DNA from: Actinomycetes bacterium
GTDB lineage: Bacteria > Actinomycetota > Actinomycetes > Actinomycetales > Cellulomonadaceae
Direction: 5' to 3'
Length of the DNA: 10,463 bases
NCBI GenBank assembly: GCA_023430425.1
Contig: JAEZAR010000265.1
Coordinates: 1 to 10,463 of the forward strand
Below, in pieces: positions 6,012 to 10,463 of the stretch (positions are counted from its first letter, which is position 1; every line of letters starts with the position of its first letter). The position numbers and the translations under genes are program-made. The notes under the pieces were generated by a model that saw only the letters and a list, made by a program, of their open reading frames with translations, did no database searches and was not told the origin of the DNA.

Positions 6012-6929
6012 TCAGCCCTCCTTCTCGACGACGGCGGTCTCCGTCAGCGCGGTGACCCGGCGCCGCATCACGCCGCCCATCCTCGCGAAGCCCTTCCACT
6101 GCGGCAGGACGAGCGCGAGGACGACGAGCACCGCCGAGATGAGCTTCATGTCGTTCGGGTTGAGGCCCGCCTCCAGCGCCAGCTGGATGACGACCCGGTA
6201 GAGCACCGAGCCCAGCACCACGGCGGCCGCCGCGATCGCGATCCGCGACCGGCCGAGCACCGCCTGGCCGATGATGACCGAGGCCAGCCCGGCCACGATG
6301 AGGCCGATGCCCATGCCGATGTCGGCGAAGCCCTGGAACTGGGCGATGAGCGCCCCGCACAGCCCGACGAGGCCGTTGGACAGCGCCAGGCCGAGCACCT
6401 TCTGCCGGTCGGTGTCGACGCCGAAGGACCGGATCATGTCCGGGTTGTCGCCGGTCGCCCGCATGGCCAGGCCGAGGTCCGTGTGCAGGAACCACACGAT
6501 GAGCGCGAGGACCGCGAGGGCGAGCGCGAGGAAGATGCCGACGCTCGCCCAGGTGCCCGTGAGGCCGGCGTCGCGCAACGGGGTGATGACCGTCCGCTCG
6601 CGCAGGAGGGGCACGTTCGCGCCACCCATGATCCGCAGGTTGATCGAGTACAGCCCGATCTGCGTGAGGATGCCCGCGAGCAGCCCGTTGATCCGCCCCC
6701 GCGTGTGCAGCAGCCCGGTGACGACGCCCGCGCCGAGCCCGCCGACGAACGCCAGCGACGTCGCCAGCGCGGGCGGCAGCCCGTTGACGATCCCGACGGC
6801 CGCGATGGAGGCCCCGGTCGTGAAGCTGCCGTCGACCGTGAGGTCCGCGAAGTCGAGGATCCGGAACGTCAGGTACACGCCCAGGGCCATCACCGCGTAG
6901 ACGAGCCCGAGCTCGACGGCGATCATCAT
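6012..6929 (-). CDS. ABC importer permease (COG4120 / BPD_transp_2-like)
   Basis: The 305-residue protein is almost wholly hydrophobic, with about eight to nine spans. It carries the motifs of COG4120 permeases: 'MALGVYLTFRILDFADLTVDGSF' near the N-terminus (14-36), 'TRGRINGLLAGILTQIGLYSINLRIMG' (76-102) and 'LGLAMRATGDNPDMIRSFGV' (about 152-171), the loop expected to contact the ATPase. This family resembles the branched-chain-amino-acid LivH/LivM permeases and forms the channel for TrpX-type importers. The ATG at 6929 has GGAGG at a 6-nt spacing; a second Met codon directly follows. The C-terminal basic stretch (RMGGVMRRRVTAL) faces the cytoplasm. The gene follows the binding protein gene after an 83-bp gap that contains a stem-loop. 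Confidence 0.92.
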   Translation of the reverse strand: MMIAVELGLVYAVMALGVYLTFRILDFADLTVDGSFTTGASIAAVGIVNGLPPALATSLAFVGGLGAGVVTGLLHTRGRINGLLAGILTQIGLYSINLRIMGGANVPLLRERTVITPLRDAGLTGTWASVGIFLALALAVLALIVWFLHTDLGLAMRATGDNPDMIRSFGVDTDRQKVLGLALSNGLVGLCGALIAQFQGFADIGMGIGLIVAGLASVIIGQAVLGRSRIAIAAAAVVLGSVLYRVVIQLALEAGLNPNDMKLISAVLVVLALVLPQWKGFARMGGVMRRRVTALTETAVVEKEG

Positions 6930-6962
6930 GGTCCGCCTCCGGCGGGTCGGGGGGGCGCAGTC

Positions 6963-7004
6963 GGCCCGGCGGGAGCTCCGTTGCTCCGTGGTTCCCGCCG
7001 AGCC
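6963..7004 (-). terminator. Stem-loop between the binding-protein and permease genes
   Basis: CGGCGGGA (6967-6974) pairs perfectly with TCCCGCCG (6993-7000). After one mismatch, GGC (6963-6965) and GCC (7002-7004) extend the stem to 11 pairs. The 18-nt loop holds a GCTCCGT direct repeat. It lies 9 bases after the binding-protein stop. In binding-protein importers such stem-loops often act as partial terminators or block RNA decay, so that more binding protein than permease is made; that role is inferred here. Confidence 0.55.
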
Positions 7005-7012
7005 GCCGCGCG

Positions 7013-8026
7013 CTACTCGGTGATGTTCTCGGGGTCCGCCTCGGCGAGGAGGTCCTCGGGGATGGTGACGCCCATCCGCTCGGCCGCGCCGGTGTTGAGG
7101 TACAGGTCGAGCTGGGTCTGCGTCTCGACGGCCAGCTCGCCGGGCTCGACCTCCCCGCGCAGGATCCGCACCGCCATCTCACCGGTCTGGTAGCCGAGCG
7201 CGTAGTAGTCGATCCCGATGGTGGCGATCGCGCCCCGCGCGACGGAGTCGCCCTCGGAGGCGATCACGGGGATGTCCTTGTCCTCGGCGACCTGGATCAG
7301 CGTCTCGAGCGCGCTGACCACCGTGTTGTCCGTGATGACGAAGAAGGCGTCGACGTCGAGCGAGTCGGCGGCCTGCTGCACCGCGGCCGACGTGTCCGCC
7401 GTCGCCAGCTCGATCGTCAGGCCGAGGTCGGCGGCGGCCTCCTCCGCCCACTCCACCTGCGTGACGGCGTTCGGCTCGCCCGCGTTGTAGACGATGCCGA
7501 CGGTCTCGGCGTCGGGCGCGATGCGGGTGACGAGCTCGAGCAGGCCGTCGACCGGCACGGCGTCGGAGGTGCCGGTCACGTTGCCGCCCGGGGCGTCGGC
7601 GCTCTCCACGAGGGCCGCGCCCTCGGGGTCGGTGACGGCCGTGAAGAGCACGGGCACGTCCGTCACCGCCTGGGCGACGGAGATCGCGGTCGGGGTGGCG
7701 ATGGCCAGGATCAGGTCGAGGTCGTCGGAGGCGAACTTGCCGGCGATCGACGCGGCGACCGACTGGTCGCCCTGCGCGTTCTGCTCGTCGTAGTCCACGT
7801 CGTAGCCGGCGTCGGCGAGGGCGGCCTTGAAGCCGTCCCGCGCGGCGTCGAGGGAGGGGTGGGCGACGATCTGGCTGATGCCGACGGAGATCGACTCGGT
7901 CGTCTCGCCGCCGGTGTCGGGGGTGGACCCGCCCGAGGGCTCGGCGTCGTCGCCGGCGCAGGCCGTGAGCAGGAGCGCGGCCGCGGCCAGCGCGAGGGCG
8001 CCGCGAGCGGTTCGGAGGTGCTTCAC
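7013..8026 (-). CDS. ABC importer substrate-binding lipoprotein (COG2984, TrpX-like)
   Basis: The 337-residue protein begins with a lipoprotein signal peptide: basic KHLRTAR, a hydrophobic core, and lipobox LLLTAC with lipidated Cys23. A flexible Gly/Ser/Thr linker follows to about 45. The mature domain has the periplasmic-binding type I fold of the ABC_sub_bind family: 'VGISQIVAHPSLDAARDGF' (48-66), 'GNVTGTSDAVPVD' (148-160), 'VGIVYNAGEPNAV' (176-188) and 'IGIDYYALGYQTGEMAVRILRGE' (270-292). The best-known member, TrpX, binds tryptophan, and others bind tyrosine or unknown ligands, so the ligand is not settled. The GTG at 8026 is chosen because AAAGGAA (8039-8033) sits 6 bases before it and the signal peptide starts there. 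It is the first gene of the importer operon. Confidence 0.92.
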   Translation of the reverse strand: MKHLRTARGALALAAAALLLTACAGDDAEPSGGSTPDTGGETTESISVGISQIVAHPSLDAARDGFKAALADAGYDVDYDEQNAQGDQSVAASIAGKFASDDLDLILAIATPTAISVAQAVTDVPVLFTAVTDPEGAALVESADAPGGNVTGTSDAVPVDGLLELVTRIAPDAETVGIVYNAGEPNAVTQVEWAEEAAADLGLTIELATADTSAAVQQAADSLDVDAFFVITDNTVVSALETLIQVAEDKDIPVIASEGDSVARGAIATIGIDYYALGYQTGEMAVRILRGEVEPGELAVETQTQLDLYLNTGAAERMGVTIPEDLLAEADPENITE

Positions 8027-8053
8027 GGGGGGTTCCTTTCCACGGACCGTCAC

Positions 8054-8095
8054 CGCCGGCGTCCGGGCGCCCGGCGACCCCCGCTCCGCGCGGGG
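8054..8095 (-). promoter_or_regulatory. Structured leader ahead of the importer operon
   Basis: Two hairpins can form in the presumed 5' leader. CCCCGC/GCGGGG (8079-8084 with 8090-8095, 5-nt loop) would lie right at the 5' end, and CGCCGG/CCGGCG (8054-8059 with 8071-8076) lies further in. GC-only stems are easily found by chance in this genome, so this may be mRNA protection, regulation or nothing. I do not recognise a riboswitch or T-box. Confidence 0.25.
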
Positions 8096-8102
8096 CGGCA
8101 CC

Positions 8103-8108
8103 ATCGTA
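8103..8108 (-). promoter_or_regulatory. Candidate -10 box of the importer operon
   Basis: On the minus strand TACGAT fits TANNNT and would start a transcript near 8096, about 70 bases before the binding-protein start codon. No good -35 hexamer is seen at normal spacing, which suggests activator dependence if the promoter is real. The palindrome centred at 8133.5 would then lie at about -37. Confidence 0.4.
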
Positions 8109-8120
8109 GAGACGTGTCCA

Positions 8121-8146
8121 CCCCTCGGTACGCCGTTTCCGAGGGG
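8121..8146. promoter_or_regulatory. Perfect 8-bp inverted repeat, possible operator
   Basis: CCCCTCGG (8121-8128) and CCGAGGGG (8139-8146) are exact inverted repeats with a 10-bp spacer, so half-site centres lie 18 bp apart, less than two helical turns. Flanking GTCCAC (8116-8121) and GTGGAC (8154-8159) are a second inverted pair, and AGACGTGT/AGACGCGT is a direct repeat. The element lies in the divergent gap between the importer operon and the small plus-strand frame, where an operator would be expected. Confidence 0.45.
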
Positions 8147-8196
8147 CAGACGCGTGGACCGGGCGACGAGGGCTGGCCGGGCTCCGTGGTGGTCGA

Positions 8197-8355
8197 GTGG
8201 ACGGGTACGCCGTGCCCGGGCGCGGGTTGTGGGTGCTGGCGACCTACGTCGCGGGCCAGGTCCTGCTCGTCATCGGCGTCCTGCGGCGGGCCCGGCGAAC
8301 CGGTGGATGGACGCCACCACTGTCACGAGCAGCGTCAGCTCGGCGAGGTTCGTGA
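8197..8355 (+). CDS. Possible 52-residue single-span membrane protein
   Basis: A GTG-started frame encodes a short start, one hydrophobic segment (LWVLATYVAGQVLLVIGVL, 11-29), a basic stop-transfer run (RRARR, 30-34) and a polar tail. From 8200 to 8269, where no other gene lies, all 23 codons end in G or C, while half of the second positions are A or T. That is the pattern of a real high-GC gene and is not seen in the same frame before the GTG. The last 86 bases overlap the opposite-strand membrane gene, and there the codon signal fades after about 8298. The Shine-Dalgarno is weak (GGTGGT). It may be a real small protein or the eroded start of a larger former gene. No family is recognised. 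Confidence 0.4.
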   Translation: MDGYAVPGRGLWVLATYVAGQVLLVIGVLRRARRTGGWTPPLSRAASARRGS

Positions 8356-8938
8356 CCGCGCCGCTCTCGACCGGCAGGGGCACGGAGCCCCCGACGACCA
8401 TGACGAGTGCGCCGACGAGCAGCCACCACCACGTGCGCCGCCATGCCAAGAGCCCACCGGCCGCCAGGAGCACCAGGCCGACGACGACCACCATCAGGGG
8501 CGGCCCGCCGCCGGCGGCGTCGGTGTAGCTGAGGACGCCGTGGTCGCGGGTGGGCTCGAGCCGGAGCCCGGCCACCACGGTGACGATCTCGAGGACGACG
8601 AGCGCGGCCGCGAGCACCCAGGCCCCGACCGCGGCGGCCCGCGCGCGGGCCCAGCCGAGGTCGACGCGGCGAAGCAGGTCCCACGCGACGACGACGAGCA
8701 GCGGCGTGAGGAAGGCGTGCAGCCAGTAGCGGCCGGCGTTCAGACCTTCGAGCAACGCCCCCTGGCCGACGTACCGGCCCAGCCCGAGCAGTGCGTTGTC
8801 GTAGACGAGGCCGCCGACGACGAGGAGGGCGAGGTCGGCTGGGACCCATCGCCCGCGGCGTCGGCGGACCGCGAGCCCCCAGGCGAGCAGCGCGAGGTAC
8901 GCGACGGCGAACGCGAGGAAGAGGATGGTGTCGAGCAT
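8270..8938 (-). CDS. Seven-span integral membrane protein of unknown function
   Basis: The 222-residue protein has seven predicted hydrophobic spans, at about 4-23, 33-50, 72-88, 102-123, 147-165, 169-186 and 194-211. Between spans 2 and 3 is a polar, well-ordered motif region: YDN (46-48), GRY (54-56) and RYWLHAFLTP (70-79). Its charged and aromatic residues at a membrane edge look functional, for example for a ligand or cofactor, but I do not recognise the family. It overlaps the upstream gene by one base (TGATG at 8940-8936), so it is translated from the same mRNA as the thiol protein. Its last three codons carry weaker codon bias, where it meets the small plus-strand frame tail-to-tail. 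Confidence 0.8.
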   Translation of the reverse strand: MLDTILFLAFAVAYLALLAWGLAVRRRRGRWVPADLALLVVGGLVYDNALLGLGRYVGQGALLEGLNAGRYWLHAFLTPLLVVVAWDLLRRVDLGWARARAAAVGAWVLAAALVVLEIVTVVAGLRLEPTRDHGVLSYTDAAGGGPPLMVVVVGLVLLAAGGLLAWRRTWWWLLVGALVMVVGGSVPLPVESGAVTNLAELTLLVTVVASIHRFAGPAAGRR

Positions 8939-9564
8939 CAGAGCTGGGGGCCCGAGGTGCGGGCGCGCTTGAGCTCGGCGAACCCGGGGACGCGTGCCAG
9001 GAGGGTCAGGGCGTCGAACAGGTCGAGGGCGGCGCGGCCCGTGGGGGCCGGGCTGACGACCGGGCCGAAGTACCCGACGCCGTCCACGGCGACCACCGGC
9101 GAGCCGGCGTCGTCGCCCACGCTCGCCATCGCCTCCGCGTGCGAGGCGCGCACCAGGTCGTCGACGGCGTCGGACCCGGCGGCCTCGGCGAGCTCGGCCG
9201 GGAGCCCGACCTCCGCGAGCGCCTCGGCGACGATCCCGTCGACGTCGGCGCGCCCGCCGAGGTGCTTGCGCGTCCCGATCGCGGTGTAGAGCGGGGCGAG
9301 GACGTCGTCCCCGTGGTCGCGCGCCGCGGCGACGAGCACGCGGGTGAGCGGCCACGAGTCGGCGTGGTGGTCCGGCGTGCCGTCGTCGTCCGCCGGGTCC
9401 TCGTTGAGCACCGCCAGGCTCATGACGTGCCACCGCAGGTCCACGTCGCGGCGCTCCGCCACCTCCGTCACCCAGCGCGACGTCATCCACGTCCACGGGC
9501 AGGTCGGGTCGAACCACATGTCGACGACGTGGCGGCTGTCGGCGGGCACGGCGGGGACGGTCAC
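8938..9564 (-). CDS. DsbA-family monothiol protein, mycothiol-dependent nitroreductase (Rv2466c)-like
   Basis: The 208-residue soluble protein has the thioredoxin-fold start 'VVDMWFDPTCPWTWMTSRW' (13-31) of the actinobacterial Rv2466c family. A helical insertion follows (about 60-150), then the cis-Pro strand GSPVVAV with Pro156. Rv2466c is a mycothiol-dependent reductase with a CPWC active site. Here the motif is CPWT, so Cys22 is the only cysteine in the whole protein, and a monothiol mechanism with mycothiol would be needed. There is no signal peptide, so it acts in the cytoplasm. The GTG at 9564 has GGAG at 5-nt spacing. It is followed without a gap by the seven-span membrane gene, which suggests linked function. 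Reduction of nitro compounds or disulfide exchange are both possible. Confidence 0.88.
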   Translation of the reverse strand: MTVPAVPADSRHVVDMWFDPTCPWTWMTSRWVTEVAERRDVDLRWHVMSLAVLNEDPADDDGTPDHHADSWPLTRVLVAAARDHGDDVLAPLYTAIGTRKHLGGRADVDGIVAEALAEVGLPAELAEAAGSDAVDDLVRASHAEAMASVGDDAGSPVVAVDGVGYFGPVVSPAPTGRAALDLFDALTLLARVPGFAELKRARTSGPQL

Positions 9565-9641
9565 GGCGGCTCCGATCGGTGGGGTGCCCCTCCATCCTCA
9601 CCCGATCCTGCGGTCGCGGGCGCGCGGTCGTCGGGCCACGG

Positions 9642-9681
9642 GCCGGGCGGCCGGGCGGCCGGGCGGCGTGGCAGCCGGGCG
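9642..9681. repeat. Tandem octamer repeat GCCGGGCG
   Basis: Three copies of GCCGGGCG stand in tandem (9642-9665). A degenerate copy, GCGTGGCA (9666-9673), and a fourth exact copy (9674-9681) keep the same 8-bp register. The array fills the gap just after the acetyltransferase stop. Its self-complementary GGCC/CCGG pieces may form hairpins and help end transcription on the minus strand. It is likely to vary in copy number between strains. Confidence 0.7.
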
Positions 9682-9684
9682 GCG

Positions 9685-10284
9685 TCAGTGGCTCGGGACG
9701 TAGCCCGTGCGGTCCGCCTCGGTGATCCGCCGCAGGACCCGGGCCGGGTTGCCCGCGACGACGGTGCCCGCCGGGACGTCGCGGGTCACGACGCTCCCGG
9801 CGCCGACGACGGCGCCGGCCCCGATGGTGACGCCCGGGAGCACGGTGACGCCGCCGGCGATCCACACGCCGTCGCCGATCGTGATCGGCTCGGCCCGGCA
9901 GGCGCCCGCGAGGCGTTCGCCCAGGTCGAGGGCGTGGTTGGCGGTGTAGAGGCCGACCTTGGGGCCGAGCAGCACGTCGTCGCCGATCGTGATGGGTGCG
10001 CCGTCGAGCATGACGCAGTCGAAGTTGGCGAAGAACCGCGCGCCGAGGTGGATGTTGGTGCCGAACTCGCAGCGGAAGGTCGGCTCGAAGCCGGCTCCGT
10101 CGCCGACGGAGCCCAGCAGGTCCGCGAGCAGCCTCGCGCGCACGTCCGCGGGGCCGCCGTAGGCGGCGTTGTAGGCGTTCGTGGCGAGGACCGCCCGCTC
10201 GCGGGCCGCGATGAGCTCGGGGGTGAGGTCGTCGTACATCGCGCCGGAGGCCATGAGCGCGAACTGCTCGGCGAGGGTGGCCAT
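9685..10284 (-). CDS. Maltose/galactoside-type O-acetyltransferase (left-handed beta-helix)
   Basis: The 199-residue protein has an N-terminal helical Mac domain (about 11-60, with 'MYDDLTPELIAARERA' and 'LLADLLGSVG'). A left-handed parallel beta-helix of hexapeptide repeats follows, from 'GTNIHLGARFFANFDCVMLDGAPITIGDDVLLGPKV' to 'PAGTVVAGNPARVLRRI'. His117 in TANHALD corresponds to the catalytic His of LacA and Maa. The family moves acetyl from acetyl-CoA to sugar hydroxyls and works as a trimer in the cytoplasm; the true acceptor sugar is uncertain. The length is close to the usual 185-200. The ATG has GAAGGAG at 4-nt spacing. It starts 22 bp after the upstream oxidoreductase fragment, so the two are probably co-transcribed. 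Confidence 0.93.
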   Translation of the reverse strand: MATLAEQFALMASGAMYDDLTPELIAARERAVLATNAYNAAYGGPADVRARLLADLLGSVGDGAGFEPTFRCEFGTNIHLGARFFANFDCVMLDGAPITIGDDVLLGPKVGLYTANHALDLGERLAGACRAEPITIGDGVWIAGGVTVLPGVTIGAGAVVGAGSVVTRDVPAGTVVAGNPARVLRRITEADRTGYVPSH

Positions 10285-10306
10285 GCGGCTCCTTCGGGTC
10301 GTGGGT

Positions 10307-10463
10307 TCAGGCCAGGAGGCGGGCGACGTCGCCGACGGCGCGCAGGAACGCGGGCAGGTCGGGCTCGCCGGCGGCGGGGACCAGGACGACGGCGTCGGCC
10401 CCCGCGTCGGCGAAGCGTCCGACGGCGGCGGCCACGTCGTCGGCGTCGCCCCACACCCCGCGG
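10307..10463 (-). CDS. C-terminus of a second luciferase-like oxidoreductase (partial)
   Basis: The minus-strand frame that runs in from the right edge ends with TGA at 10307-10309. It encodes about 51 residues including 'GDADDVAAAVGRFADAGADA', then a 'VVLVPAAGEPDL' strand and an 'RAVGDVARLLA' end. This is the usual last part of LLM-class flavin- or F420-dependent oxidoreductases, where a 'G(T/D)pedVa..v..f.daGad.vvl.p' segment closes the barrel. The codon bias is strong. The start and the flavin-binding part lie outside the window, so the subfamily cannot be given. The acetyltransferase follows after 22 bp. Confidence 0.72.
   Translation of the reverse strand, partial: RGVWGDADDVAAAVGRFADAGADAVVLVPAAGEPDLPAFLRAVGDVARLLA

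Noticed and set aside
6010..7182. Apparent fusion of the importer ATPase with a long N-terminal extension
   Set aside because: The extension is a shadow of the permease gene; a GTG with a strong AAGGAGG marks the real ATPase start at 6009.
8027..8269. Riboswitch or T-box leader for the importer
   Set aside because: No specifier, antiterminator or known aptamer core can be seen; only simple GC hairpins.
8939..9865. Apparent long N-terminal extension of the seven-span membrane protein
   Set aside because: It is an Arg-rich shadow of the thiol-protein gene; the ATG in TGATG at 8938 gives a clean hydrophobic start.
1..10463. CRISPR array, tRNA, rRNA, insertion sequence or prophage parts
   Set aside because: No spaced repeats, cloverleaf, transposase, terminal repeats or phage proteins were seen on either strand.

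Overview
The window is very GC-rich (about three-quarters G+C by eye), with almost every coding third position G or C and several GTG starts. Together with a mycothiol-dependent nitroreductase (Rv2466c)-type protein, TANNNT-like -10 boxes and GC-only stem terminators, this points to an actinobacterial chromosome, probably Micrococcales (Cellulomonas or a relative). That placement is inference. I see no mobile element, tRNA, rRNA or CRISPR array. Most of the window is ordinary chromosome.

Left part (1-3200). The 3' end of a plus-strand gene is followed by a strong hairpin built from a 19-bp tandem repeat. Then come a small VOC/glyoxalase-fold protein (222-605, +), a convergent luciferase-like flavin-dependent oxidoreductase (646-1569, -), and a divergent multi-membrane-span diguanylate cyclase-like protein with an SGDEF motif (1692-3128, +). 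A perfect 12-bp-stem terminator closes the cyclase gene.

Middle part (3200-8100), all on the minus strand. Transcription order is: a lipoprotein substrate-binding protein (7013-8026), its permease (6012-6929) and its ATPase (5221-6009), which form a complete ABC importer of the TrpX/COG2984-COG4120-COG1101 type; then a COG3910-like AAA ATPase (4485-5216) that starts 4 bp after the transporter ATPase; then a class I SAM methyltransferase (3884-4426) with a leaderless-type promoter; then a DoxX-family membrane protein (3224-3784). A CRP/GlxR-like palindrome lies about 90 bp upstream of the DoxX gene and overlaps the methyltransferase stop codon. The importer is preceded by a candidate promoter with an 8-bp palindrome at about -37. 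A stem-loop after the binding-protein gene could set higher expression of the binding protein.

Right part (8100-10463). A short plus-strand reading frame with a strong codon-position signal (8197-8355) runs tail-to-tail into a seven-span membrane protein of unknown function (8270-8938, -). The membrane protein is translationally coupled (TGATG) to a monothiol DsbA/Rv2466c-like protein (8938-9564, -). Upstream of these are a tandem octamer repeat, a maltose/galactoside-type O-acetyltransferase (9685-10284, -) and the C-terminus of a second luciferase-like oxidoreductase running off the right edge.

Nothing here clearly forms a new defence or mobile system. The points most worth a second look are the overlapping small ORF, the CRP-like site at the DoxX gene, the palindrome at the importer promoter, and the AAA ATPase joined to the importer operon.
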